A stretch of 24,689 nt of DNA, taken from assembly GCA_946478775.1 (NCBI GenBank), contig CAMLDR010000048.1, forward strand, positions 1-24,689. Direction: 5' to 3'. The position numbers and the translations under genes are program-made. Of the stretch, positions 7,395 through 14,845 are shown piece after piece (within the stretch, counting starts at the first letter, position 1; each line of letters opens with the position of its first letter). Under the pieces are notes generated by a model. It searched no databases. It was not told the origin of the DNA and saw only the letters and a list, made by a program, of their open reading frames with translations. This DNA comes from an uncultured Flavobacteriales bacterium (GTDB taxonomy: Bacteria > Bacteroidota > Bacteroidia > Flavobacteriales > Crocinitomicaceae).

Positions 7395-8315
7395 ATGAAT
7401 AGAAATAAAACATTAAAAAATATTCCCGATTTTAAACTTTCACCATCTGTTGACAAAGTAGGTGTGGAAGAACGCGTAGCCCGGTTTCAAACCCGAAGCA
7501 TCAAGAATGAATCAAAAATTCAGGGCTTGAAATTGGTGTTGAGTATGATTGATCTAACGACTTTAGAAGGAAAAGATACCCCCGGAAAAGTGCGTCAGTT
7601 GTGTTACAAAGCCCAGCATTTGCACGATCTTCAGGAAGGATTACCAACAGTCGCTGCAGTTTGCGTTTATCCTACAATGGTTGAAGAAGCTAAAAAAGCG
7701 CTCGGCGATTCAGGAATTAAAGTGGCATCTGTTTCAACAGCATTCCCAAGTGGACAGTCCACCATGGAAATTAAATTGCTGGATACCAAATTTGCTGTGG
7801 ACCATGGTGCAGACGAAATAGATATGGTTATTTCCCGCGGGAAGTTTTTGGAAGGTGATTACAATTTTGTATTTGATGAAATTGCTGCCATTAAAGAAGC
7901 GTGTGGGAAAGCGCGTTTGAAAGTGATTTTTGAAACAGGTGAACTGGCTTCTTTGGACCAGGTTCGCCGGGCAAGTGATATTGCCATGTATGCAGGAGCG
8001 GATTTTATCAAAACATCAACGGGGAAAATTCAACCGGCTGCAACCATGCAGGTCACTTATACGATGCTTTGCGCAATCAAGGATTTTTACAGAAAAACAG
8101 GGGTGAAGGTAGGAATGAAACCGGCAGGTGGGATTTCTTCTTCCAAACTGGCTTTACATAACCTGGTGATGGTGAAAGAAACTTTGGGCAATGATTGGCT
8201 GAATAATGACTGGTTCCGTTTCGGGGCAAGTTCACTGGCAAATGATGTGCTCATGCAATTGGTAAAACAGGAAACCGGCCATTATCAAAGTGCCGATTAT
8301 TTTTCGATAGATTAA
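7395..8315 (+). CDS. deoC: Deoxyribose-phosphate aldolase
   Basis: A class I aldolase that cleaves 2-deoxy-D-ribose-5-phosphate into glyceraldehyde-3-phosphate and acetaldehyde, the last step of deoxynucleoside breakdown. With the ATG at 7395 the protein has 306 residues, longer than the roughly 260 of the E. coli enzyme because of an N-terminal extension of about 50. The Schiff-base lysine is K206 in F-I-K-T-S-T-G-K, and the second active-site lysine is K242 in V-G-M-K-P-A-G-G-I. An in-frame TTG at 7371 would extend the frame by eight codons but overlaps the promoter, so I reject it. It heads a plus-strand run with two aldehyde dehydrogenase-type genes, fitting removal of the acetaldehyde produced. 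Confidence 0.95.
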   Translation: MNRNKTLKNIPDFKLSPSVDKVGVEERVARFQTRSIKNESKIQGLKLVLSMIDLTTLEGKDTPGKVRQLCYKAQHLHDLQEGLPTVAAVCVYPTMVEEAKKALGDSGIKVASVSTAFPSGQSTMEIKLLDTKFAVDHGADEIDMVISRGKFLEGDYNFVFDEIAAIKEACGKARLKVIFETGELASLDQVRRASDIAMYAGADFIKTSTGKIQPAATMQVTYTMLCAIKDFYRKTGVKVGMKPAGGISSSKLALHNLVMVKETLGNDWLNNDWFRFGASSLANDVLMQLVKQETGHYQSADYFSID

Positions 8316-8324
8316 GATAATTAG

Positions 8325-8400
8325 CCACCCTCCTCAGTCCTCCCTCAAGGGAGGATGCGGATTGGGGCTTACCCCTTTGAAGGGGGAGCGAGGGGGATGG
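8325..8400. repeat. GC-rich palindromic repeat between deoC and the aldehyde dehydrogenase
   Basis: The element has two perfect inner hairpins, CCTCCCT/AGGGAGG (8339-8345 and 8348-8354) and CCCCTT/AAGGGG (8372-8377 and 8380-8385). Its outer arms, 8325-8346 and 8379-8400, are complementary at 16 of 22 positions. Its GC content contrasts sharply with the AT-rich intergenic DNA nearby. It looks like a dispersed REP- or MITE-like sequence inserted within the operon. It could also fold in the mRNA and separate deoC expression from the genes downstream. Confidence 0.65.
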
Positions 8401-8414
8401 CCAAATGATATAAA

Positions 8415-9899
8415 ATGGCAAAAAAGAAACATAAGGAAGATATAGTGTTCAACTTCAACGGCGGATGGGATTACAGCCCGAGTCCGGAAAGTACAAGTCA
8501 TGTGAAACTGAAAGAGCGTTACGATCTGTATATCGACGGGAAATTTGTTGCACCGCATTCGGGGAAATACTTCCAGACTGCGAATCCGGCAACGGAGAAA
8601 GTCCTTGCTGAAGTGGCAAATGCCGATGCAAGCGATGTGGACAAAGCAGTAAAAGCAGCCCGTAAAGCTTACGAGAACGTTTGGTCTAAATTGTCGGCAA
8701 AAGAACGCGGGAAATACATTTACCGCATTGCCCGTTTAATGCAGGAAAAAGCGAGAGAATTGGCAGTAGTCGAAACACTGGATGCCGGAAAAACCATTCG
8801 TGAATCCCGCGATGTGGATGTTCCCCTGGCTTGTAATCACTTCTTCTATTATGCTGGCTGGGCAGATAAATTAGAATACGCTTTCCCTAATAGGACCGTT
8901 AGTGCTTTGGGAGTTGTGGGGCAAATTATCCCGTGGAATTTCCCGCTTTTAATGGCTGCCTGGAAAATTGCACCGGCTTTGGCTGCAGGAAATACGGTGG
9001 TATTGAAACCGGCCGAAACAACACCTCTCACGGCAATGCTTTTGGCGGAGATTATCCATGAATCCGGATTGCCGGCTGGTGTGGTCAATATTCTGACAGG
9101 TTACGGAGATACCGGTGCAGCAATAGTCAATCACCCGGATGTCAATAAAATTGCTTTTACGGGTTCCACGAACGTGGGGAAGATCATCCAAAAAGCCGTT
9201 GCAGGAACAGGAAAGAAATTAACCCTGGAACTGGGAGGTAAATCGGCGAATATTATTTTTGAAGATGCTCCGATTGATCAGGCAGTGGAAGGAATTGTCA
9301 ACGGAATTTTCTTCAATCAAGGGCACGTCTGTTGCGCAGGTTCGCGCTTGTTTGTGCAGGAATCCGTTGCTGAAGAAGTCATTCAGAAATTGAAAGACCG
9401 ACTGGATACGCTTTATGTCGGAGATCCCCTGGATAAGAACACAGATATCGGAGCGATCAATTCCAAAGAACAATTGGAAACCATCCGGAAATACATCCAA
9501 ATTGGGAAAGATGAAGGTGCAAGTATGTACGAAAGTGTCTGTGAGATTCCGAAAAAAGGATATTTCGTAAGACCAACCTTATTTACAGATGTAGCTCAGT
9601 CGAGTAGAATTGCACAGGAAGAAATTTTCGGGCCGGTGCTTACGATCCAAACTTTCCGAACGATTGATGAGGTGATCCAGAAAGCAAATAATTCGCCTTA
9701 CGGTCTTGCAGCCGGAGTCTGGACAGATAAAGGGTCCCGGATCTTTAACATGACGTCCAAATTGCGCGCCGGAGTGATCTGGGCAAATACCTACAATAAA
9801 TTCGATCCCACTTCGCCATTTGGCGGCTACAAAGAAAGTGGCTTCGGAAGAGAAGGTGGTTTGCAGGGATTGGGAGCATATCTTAAAATTGAAAATTGA
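8415..9899 (+). CDS. Aldehyde dehydrogenase, catalytic half of an ALDH16-like pair
   Basis: A 494-residue NAD(P)-dependent aldehyde dehydrogenase with all key residues. The oxyanion Asn is N175 in P-W-N-F-P, the general base E272 in L-E-L-G-G-K, and the nucleophile C306 in F-F-N-Q-G-H-V-C-C-A-G. The cofactor site has KPAE and FTGSTNVG. The likely substrate is the acetaldehyde released by DeoC, although the substrate is inferred from context. It is followed by a shorter ALDH-like gene lacking the active site, an arrangement that recalls ALDH16 enzymes, where a full ALDH domain is fused to a degenerate one. The last codons (K-I-E-N-stop) lie inside the left inverted repeat of the neighbouring cassette, so the natural C-terminus may have been rewritten by the insertion. 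A 99-base gap holding a GC-rich palindrome separates it from deoC. Confidence 0.92.
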   Translation: MAKKKHKEDIVFNFNGGWDYSPSPESTSHVKLKERYDLYIDGKFVAPHSGKYFQTANPATEKVLAEVANADASDVDKAVKAARKAYENVWSKLSAKERGKYIYRIARLMQEKARELAVVETLDAGKTIRESRDVDVPLACNHFFYYAGWADKLEYAFPNRTVSALGVVGQIIPWNFPLLMAAWKIAPALAAGNTVVLKPAETTPLTAMLLAEIIHESGLPAGVVNILTGYGDTGAAIVNHPDVNKIAFTGSTNVGKIIQKAVAGTGKKLTLELGGKSANIIFEDAPIDQAVEGIVNGIFFNQGHVCCAGSRLFVQESVAEEVIQKLKDRLDTLYVGDPLDKNTDIGAINSKEQLETIRKYIQIGKDEGASMYESVCEIPKKGYFVRPTLFTDVAQSSRIAQEEIFGPVLTIQTFRTIDEVIQKANNSPYGLAAGVWTDKGSRIFNMTSKLRAGVIWANTYNKFDPTSPFGGYKESGFGREGGLQGLGAYLKIEN

Positions 9900-9911
9900 A
9901 AATGGAGAATT
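9888..9911 (+). repeat. Left inverted repeat of cassette A
   Basis: It is the partner of 10384-10407 with a single mismatch. It contains the tandem motif AATTGAAAATTGAAAATGG and overlaps the last four sense codons and stop of the upstream ALDH gene. Confidence 0.8.
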
Positions 9912-9988
9912 GAGAAGCAAAAAAAGGCGTTTTTTAAGAATTGAAATTTGGAATTAAGCGATGTTTTTATCTAACTTAAATAAGAAAG

Positions 9989-10372
9989 ATGAGACAAATG
10001 AATGAAAAACCCCAGGAAATTCGAGAAAGAACATTTCAATTTTCACTACAGACTTTTAGAGTTTGTCAACATATAGATGAATTTGAGAAATTGTATGTAA
10101 TAACAAAGCAACTTGCACGATCAGCTTGTTCAGTTGGAGCAAACCTGCGTGAGGCGAGAAATGCAGAGAGTAAAAATGATTTTATCCATAAATTGTCAAT
10201 AGCACTGAAGGAGTGCGATGAATCCGTTTACTGGATGGAACTACTAATAGAATTAAGTAACACGAAAAAGGAAGAACTAAAAGGTTTGAGGGATGAGTCT
10301 GAGCAATTAATCAGAATTTTAAGCACTATAATTCTCAAATCGAAGTCAAATTCGAATTGGACGAAGCGTTAA
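9989..10372 (+). CDS. Four-helix-bundle (S23 / 23S rRNA intervening-sequence family) protein
   Basis: A 127-residue protein of the family first found encoded in intervening sequences of 23S rRNA (TIGR02436-type four-helix bundle; bAvd of diversity-generating retroelements is structurally related). The family core is clear: ITKQLARSACSVGANLREA (about residues 43-61), then K-x-D-F-I-H-K-L-S-I-A-L-K-E-C-D-E-S-x-Y-W and a final helix with QLIRILSTI. A second ATG at 9998 (residue 4) is an equally good start. No retroelement reverse transcriptase or rRNA gene is nearby. It interrupts the ALDH pair and is enclosed by inverted repeats. The other copy (20972-21334) shares the same core but differs widely elsewhere, so this is not a recent duplication. 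The biochemical role of stand-alone members is not established. Confidence 0.85.
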   Translation: MRQMNEKPQEIRERTFQFSLQTFRVCQHIDEFEKLYVITKQLARSACSVGANLREARNAESKNDFIHKLSIALKECDESVYWMELLIELSNTKKEELKGLRDESEQLIRILSTIILKSKSNSNWTKR

Positions 10373-10383
10373 CCAATCTTTTA

Positions 10384-10407
10384 AATTCTCCATTTTCAAT
10401 TATCAAT
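10384..10407 (-). repeat. Right inverted repeat of cassette A
   Basis: It is the reverse complement of 9888-9911 with one mismatch. CATTTTCAATTATCAATT (10391-10408) is identical to 17894-17911 in front of the ArsC-like gene, linking this cassette to the gene-less repeats around prfB. Confidence 0.8.
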
Positions 10408-10411
10408 TAGA

Positions 10412-11290
10412 ATGAGATTGGAAATACTAAAAACATATAAGATCTTCATCGGCGGACAATTCCCGAGAACGGAATCCGGAAGGTATTATACACCGCTCGA
10501 CAAAAAAGGGCAGCCGTTAGCGAATATGTGTTTGTCTTCGCGAAAAGATTTTAGAAATGCAGTGGTTGCTGCACGAAAAGCATTTGGATCATGGTCTGAG
10601 AAAACAGCTTTTAATCGCGGGCAGATTTTGTACCGCATTGCAGAAATGCTGGAAGGCCGCAAGGCGCAGTTTGTAGAAGAATTGGTAAAACAGGGAAGTA
10701 CGGACGCAAAAGCGAAACAGGAAGTGGAATTGGCTATTGATCGCTGCGTGTATTACGCGGGCTGGTGTGACAAGTACCAACAGGTTTTCTCTTCGGTGAA
10801 TCCGGTGGCGAGCAGTCATTTCAATTTCTCCGCTTTGGAGCCTATGGGGGTTGTGGGGATCATCGCCCCGCAGACAAACGGCTTGATCGGTTTGGTTTCG
10901 ACCATTTTACCGGTTATCGCAGGAGGAAATTCCTGCGTGGTTTTGGCTTCGGAGAATTTACCCTTGTGTGCGATCACGTTCGCAGAAGTTTTGGCCACTT
11001 CTGACCTCACCGGCGGAGTTGTCAATATACTTACAGGAACAGAAAAGGAACTGGTAGAACAATTCCACAGTCACATGGATGTGAACGCAGTGGTTTATGC
11101 CGGTGGAAATAAAGAGCATGCTTTGGCTATAGAAAGCGGCGCGGAATGCAACGTGAAACGCGTATTTGTTTACGAGCATGATTTCACGAAAGCAGCAGAC
11201 GAAAACCCGTATTACATCACCGATCTGCAGGAACTGAAAACAACCTGGCATCCTATCGAGAATGTGGGCGGGGCGACGAGTTCGTATTAG
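10412..11290 (+). CDS. Degenerate aldehyde dehydrogenase-like protein, second half of an ALDH16-like pair
   Basis: A 292-residue protein with the N-terminal ALDH fold (YKIFIGGQFPRTESGRYY, AARKAFGSW, NRGQILYRIAEMLEGR, LEPMGVVGIIAP, GGVVNILTG) but without the catalytic machinery. PWNFP is replaced by A-P-Q-T-N-G, KPAE by L-A-S-E-N, the TGS turn by Y-A-G-G-N. The sequence ends before the region that would hold the nucleophilic Cys. This matches the C-terminal pseudo-ALDH domain of ALDH16, which helps assemble the enzyme rather than catalyse. It probably forms a complex with the upstream active ALDH. It is now separated from that gene by 512 bases that carry cassette A. The start at 10412 follows the right repeat by four bases. 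Confidence 0.85.
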   Translation: MRLEILKTYKIFIGGQFPRTESGRYYTPLDKKGQPLANMCLSSRKDFRNAVVAARKAFGSWSEKTAFNRGQILYRIAEMLEGRKAQFVEELVKQGSTDAKAKQEVELAIDRCVYYAGWCDKYQQVFSSVNPVASSHFNFSALEPMGVVGIIAPQTNGLIGLVSTILPVIAGGNSCVVLASENLPLCAITFAEVLATSDLTGGVVNILTGTEKELVEQFHSHMDVNAVVYAGGNKEHALAIESGAECNVKRVFVYEHDFTKAADENPYYITDLQELKTTWHPIENVGGATSSY

Positions 11291-11302
11291 CGTCTAGGTT
11301 AA

Positions 11303-11722
11303 ATGTATATAACTCCTCAAATTGAAGAAGGTGTGCTGGAATTCGATGCGGTTTGGATTGTCATCCAGTTTTCTTACTTCAGCATTTATTACAGTCGTTA
11401 TAGTGCTTGTTTTCATAAATTAAAGTCGGTTGACCTACTGGAAAAAGCAAACCTGTACGAGCAGAAACTAATCGATGTTACGAGAGCAAATACCTGGACA
11501 AAAATCAAAAAGCTGAAGCGCATTTCATTTTTCCCGCCGATCGGAATAGCGGTTTTACACTTAGCGACTTTTTATTTGTATTGGGAAAGGGAAATTTTTA
11601 CCAGGTATTGGCCAAGTGTCGTTTATATCCTGATCGGCGCTCTTGTTTTTATTTTCTTAGCTAATAAAACACAGGGTGCCAAGGTTCTTCGCGGCAGAAC
11701 TCCGCGGTGGCCGAGAATTTAA
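11303..11722 (+). CDS. Small membrane protein, function unknown
   Basis: A 139-residue protein I do not recognise. It has an N-terminal hydrophobic/aromatic stretch (FDAVWIVIQFSYFSIYYSRY), a polar middle with basic KIKKLKR, and two clear membrane segments (about 77-94 and 104-120). It ends with a basic tail, RGRTPRWPRI. It begins 12 bases after the degenerate ALDH gene and probably shares its transcript. No Shine-Dalgarno is seen, as usual for the phylum. The start could be questioned because the first 20 residues have no signal-like character. Confidence 0.6.
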   Translation: MYITPQIEEGVLEFDAVWIVIQFSYFSIYYSRYSACFHKLKSVDLLEKANLYEQKLIDVTRANTWTKIKKLKRISFFPPIGIAVLHLATFYLYWEREIFTRYWPSVVYILIGALVFIFLANKTQGAKVLRGRTPRWPRI

Positions 11723-11736
11723 CTAATGGAATATGA

Positions 11737-12105
11737 ATGAAAATCTCAAAATTTATCTTTCTTGCTTCGTTAGTGATCTTTAGTGTTGAATTGCCAATCT
11801 TAAAAACGTTTTTCGGTCAGATTCCTTCTTTTTCCGGGCAGAAAGTTTCGGTTGGCTCTGTCAGTTATCTTTTCGCAGTTGGAATTTTGATCCTCTCTTT
11901 CTTCACGAAAAATAAAACGGCCAGACGTTTTTTGGAAAACTGTTCCCTGGTTTTGAGTGCCGTTTTTTACCGACTGCTCGTAGGTGAAGATTTACTTGAA
12001 AACATTCCATTGATTTTCCAATTTCTATTCCTGATTTCGTTTGGATTGTTTTTGTATTTCAAGATTATGACCTATCTTGATAAGGATTTGAAACAAGAGG
12101 AATGA
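11737..12105 (+). CDS. Small four-segment membrane protein, function unknown
   Basis: A 122-residue hydrophobic protein with about three or four membrane segments (roughly 4-22, 42-57, 65-82 and 88-108) and a charged C-terminal tail, YLDKDLKQEE. No family was recognised. It lies 14 bases after another small membrane protein and overlaps the methyltransferase start by four bases (ATGA), so these three genes are likely translated as a coupled set. Confidence 0.65.
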   Translation: MKISKFIFLASLVIFSVELPILKTFFGQIPSFSGQKVSVGSVSYLFAVGILILSFFTKNKTARRFLENCSLVLSAVFYRLLVGEDLLENIPLIFQFLFLISFGLFLYFKIMTYLDKDLKQEE

Positions 12106-12833
12106 AAGACAACTTCTCAAATAATTCCCAAAACTACGCGCAGTTTCGTCCATCTTATCCGGATGAAATATTCACTTTCCTGAAAACTGTTTTAAGTGGA
12201 AGAGAACGCGTTTGGGATTGTGCAACGGGAACCGGGCAAGTAGCAGAAAAACTCGTGGATCTCTTTGATGCCATTGAAGGGACCGATTTAAGCGAAAATC
12301 AATTGAAAAATGCGGTATCTCATCCGAAAATCAGGTATTCGAAGCAAACAGCGGAAGAAACGAATTTCCCGGATCAGTATTTTGATTGCATTGCAGTAGG
12401 TCAGGCAGTTCATTGGTTCGACTTTGAAAAATTCTATGCAGAAGCGAAACGTGTTCTGAAACCGGAAGGTCTTTTGGTTGTTTTGGGTTACGGAAATCTG
12501 CAGATCTCCAACAAGGAAGCTCAACAGGCAGTGACGAGATTGTATGCTGAAATTCTAAAAGAATATTGGGACCCGGAACGCCGCTTTATTGATGAAAACT
12601 ATCAAACCATCCCTTTTCCGTTCGAAGAGATCAATCATCCCGAATTCCAAATTCGAGACAACTGGAACCGCGATCAATTACTGGGTTATCTGAATACCTG
12701 GTCGGCAGTGAAGCATTACAAAGACAAACACCAAATGAATCCTGTAGACTTAATTCTTCCCGAATTACCCGAGTTTGATTCCATCGAAATGACCTTTCCG
12801 GTTTTAATGCGGATTGGGAAAATGATTGGCTAG
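12102..12833 (+). CDS. Class I SAM-dependent methyltransferase (Methyltransf_11 type)
   Basis: A 243-residue Rossmann-fold methyltransferase. Motif I is V-W-D-C-A-T-G-T-G-Q-V-A (about 37-48), followed by the acidic EGTDLSENQL strand that binds the cofactor. FDCIAVGQAVHWFDFEKF and RVLKPEGLLVVLGYG form motifs II-III. The Q-A-V-H-W-F-D string and the N-terminal YAQFRPSYP are typical of the trans-aconitate/CRG1-like small-molecule methyltransferase group. The substrate cannot be read from sequence. It overlaps the small membrane protein gene upstream by four bases. Confidence 0.85.
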   Translation: MKDNFSNNSQNYAQFRPSYPDEIFTFLKTVLSGRERVWDCATGTGQVAEKLVDLFDAIEGTDLSENQLKNAVSHPKIRYSKQTAEETNFPDQYFDCIAVGQAVHWFDFEKFYAEAKRVLKPEGLLVVLGYGNLQISNKEAQQAVTRLYAEILKEYWDPERRFIDENYQTIPFPFEEINHPEFQIRDNWNRDQLLGYLNTWSAVKHYKDKHQMNPVDLILPELPEFDSIEMTFPVLMRIGKMIG

Positions 12834-12887
12834 CAATGTAACTTTTTGGATATAACGAATTATTTATTTTTAAATTATTCAGTCAAA

Positions 12888-13988
12888 ATGATGAATTACT
12901 GCTACTTGAACAGAATTTTTCTGGCTTGCTTAATCTTCTTTCCATCGAATCTGATGGCACAAAATTTTGTTTTGAACGGAAGTTTTGAAGATCTCACTAA
13001 AGTCCCTATGGATTTGGGATATTTTTATGCAGAGGAGTGGCATAGAATAGGCGGAACTCCTGATATTTACTCAAATTTTGCCCCTTCGAATACAGCAGCT
13101 CATCCTGATTGGTTGTATTGCCAGGTAAAACCCCTGGAAGGCAATGCTTTTGCAGGGATTATCTTAGAAGACAAAAAAGAAAATTACCGGGAACCGATAG
13201 GAACAGAGTTACTAACCCATTTAAGAGAGGACAGTACGTATCGTCTTAGAATTTCTGTAGCAATTCCTAATCTTTCATCCTACCGCATCTCGTCATTGGA
13301 AATTGTATTTTCGAAATACCTGCTTAATGATCATGAACCAGTGGACTTGAAAGATTTTCCGAACCACTTCAGCGTCCCGCTCGATAGCGTAAAAGATGAT
13401 TTTTCCTGGTATACTTTCTCTTTTGAGTTTCAAGGAAAAGGAGATGAAAGGTATATGTCCATTGGAAACTTTAAACCGCGAAAAGCTTATAGATTGACTC
13501 CAATTCCGGGTCGGCGGGGCTCTTATTATAATACCATTTACACGCAAGCCTATTTGTGTATCGATAATATTGAATTATTTGACGTTGCTTTGATAGAAAA
13601 ACCGATGGCTGAAGATTCAACCGTACCGGAAGCAAGTCCGGAAGCTTTCCTCCCGGTTACCTTGAAAAACCTGCTTTTTGAAGTAGGTTCATCGGAGCTT
13701 CAAAATACAGAAATTCCCGAATTGGATAAAATAGTTACTGTTCTTAAAACGAATGAAGCCGTTTCAATCAGGATTACCGGTCATACGGATAACAGCGGAA
13801 GTGAAGAGGAGAATAGCGTACTTTCTCTTGAACGGGCGGAGAGCGTTGCATATTATCTAATAAAAAAAGGAGTTGAAGAATCCCGGATTACGACCGAAGG
13901 CTTTGGTTCACAATTTCCACTTTCATCCAATGACACAGAGAATGGAAAAGCACAAAACCGAAGAGTAATAATCGAATTTCAACCTTAA
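12888..13988 (+). CDS. OmpA-family outer-membrane/peptidoglycan-associated protein
   Basis: About 366 residues. The N-terminal half starts with a signal peptide (cleaved after MAQ) and NFVLNGSFEDL, a jelly-roll/galactose-binding-like module common in Bacteroidota surface proteins. The C-terminal 100 residues form an OmpA domain with LLFEVGSSEL, ITGHTDNSG, LSLERAESVAYYLIKKGV, ITTEGFG and QNRRVIIEF, which binds peptidoglycan. The open frame extends upstream to a TTG at 12846, but that would place 14 charged and polar residues before the signal peptide. I therefore choose the ATG pair at 12888/12891. The module order suggests a protein anchored to the cell wall with an extracytoplasmic ligand-binding half. 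Confidence 0.85.
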   Translation: MMNYCYLNRIFLACLIFFPSNLMAQNFVLNGSFEDLTKVPMDLGYFYAEEWHRIGGTPDIYSNFAPSNTAAHPDWLYCQVKPLEGNAFAGIILEDKKENYREPIGTELLTHLREDSTYRLRISVAIPNLSSYRISSLEIVFSKYLLNDHEPVDLKDFPNHFSVPLDSVKDDFSWYTFSFEFQGKGDERYMSIGNFKPRKAYRLTPIPGRRGSYYNTIYTQAYLCIDNIELFDVALIEKPMAEDSTVPEASPEAFLPVTLKNLLFEVGSSELQNTEIPELDKIVTVLKTNEAVSIRITGHTDNSGSEEENSVLSLERAESVAYYLIKKGVEESRITTEGFGSQFPLSSNDTENGKAQNRRVIIEFQP

Positions 13989-14021
13989 TTAACCCCAAAC
14001 AATTCTCATTTCGACACCTGC

Positions 14022-14063
14022 TTTTTCATTTTGAAAAATTTTCACATATTTTTTCATTTTGAA
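14022..14063 (+). repeat. 14-bp direct repeat, 28-bp spacing
   Basis: TTTTTCATTTTGAA occurs at 14022-14035 and 14050-14063, exactly 28 bases apart, upstream of the gene at 14165. The spacing is between two and three helical turns. It may be a regulatory binding site or chance in AT-rich DNA. Confidence 0.4.
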
Positions 14064-14164
14064 TAAATTGGCTCTATCCTTTGACAAATAAGGATTTGAG
14101 AAGATATTTCCATTTATGGCACATCCATTGTCTAAGATTAAGCGAACCAGAAAAATGAATAGTC

Positions 14165-14746
14165 ATGGAAAAGTTGAGATTAAAGAACTTGTTTATGATC
14201 GGGATGATTGTAACAGGATTATTAGCGACAACACCTTCTTTTGCTGCGAATGAGGAGGGTTCAATCAAAGGAAACCGATTCTTAAATCGGAAAGAGTACC
14301 GGGACATGAAAGCTTCCATGTCACGTATTGAAAAAGATCGGGAACGAATTGCTTTTCACAAAGCTGAATTCAAAAGAAACAAAGAAGCAGGTCTGAAAAT
14401 CGAGTCTCACATGAGTAAAAAAGAACTTCGAAAAGCGAAAGCCGATTTAAGAAGGGATAAAAAGTACTTGCGTATTGACAAATGTGATTTACATGCCGAC
14501 CAATCCGTAGCAATTCGTGAGGCAAATTTAGAGACTAAAGCCGCCAAAAAAGAATTGTGTGCGGCGAAAAAAGAGTTGCGTAAAGATGCACGTCAGGGTA
14601 ACACCGCCGATTTAAAAGGTGACGTAGCCTTGGTAGAAACTCTGGAACTGAAAAAAGAACTAAAAGCTAAACAAGCTGAAGCACTAAAAGATGAGGTATA
14701 TGCATTTTACATCTACCTCGACGACGAAATTGATGAAGTGGTTTAA
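14165..14746 (+). CDS. Secreted lysine-rich coiled-coil protein, function unknown
   Basis: A 193-residue exported protein with a signal peptide ending S-F-A (residue 27). The mature part is very rich in Lys, Glu, Arg and Ala, with repeated K-K-E-L-R-K-A/D-x-like units (SKKELRKAKADLRRDKKYL, AKKELCAAKKELRKDA) that predict long charged helices or a coiled coil. Two cysteines (in DKCDL and KKELCAAKK) could pair. The C-terminus turns acidic and aromatic (VYAFYIYLDDEIDEVV). No family was recognised. An intrinsic terminator follows. A near-consensus -7 box with one extra base (TATCCTTTG, 14075-14083) lies about 80 bases upstream. Confidence 0.75.
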   Translation: MEKLRLKNLFMIGMIVTGLLATTPSFAANEEGSIKGNRFLNRKEYRDMKASMSRIEKDRERIAFHKAEFKRNKEAGLKIESHMSKKELRKAKADLRRDKKYLRIDKCDLHADQSVAIREANLETKAAKKELCAAKKELRKDARQGNTADLKGDVALVETLELKKELKAKQAEALKDEVYAFYIYLDDEIDEVV

Positions 14747-14772
14747 TTAGTAGCAGATTAAACACATAAATC

Positions 14773-14804
14773 GGGGCTGTAGGATAGGGACAGCCCCTTT
14801 TTTT
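14773..14804 (+). terminator. Intrinsic terminator of the 14165 gene
   Basis: A perfect 8-bp stem, GGGGCTGT (14773-14780) with ACAGCCCC (14790-14797), has a nine-base loop and seven T residues. Confidence 0.9.
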
Positions 14805-14845
14805 GTTCTATAGCTTTGTGGTCGGACACATTTTTTAGAATGATG

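Larger units (their letters stand above)
9888..10407 (+). mobile_element. Candidate mobile cassette A: inverted repeats around a four-helix-bundle gene
   Basis: A 520-base segment is bounded by 24-base AT-rich inverted repeats (9888-9911 and 10384-10407) that match at 23 of 24 positions, with the core AATTGAAAATGGAGAATT. Inside is one gene of the S23/four-helix-bundle family. The segment lies between two genes that elsewhere form one functional pair. The left repeat runs across the stop codon of the first ALDH gene and the right repeat ends five bases before the ATG of the second. No transposase and no obvious target-site duplication are seen. The mobile nature is inferred from structure and from a second, similar cassette at 20896-21441. 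Confidence 0.55.

Noticed and set aside
9880..10420. Target-site duplication around cassette A
   Set aside because: Bases just outside the two repeats (TTAAA versus TAGAA) do not form a convincing duplication.
12846..12887. TTG start for the OmpA-family protein
   Set aside because: It would put 14 residues in front of a good signal peptide; the ATG pair at 12888/12891 fits better.
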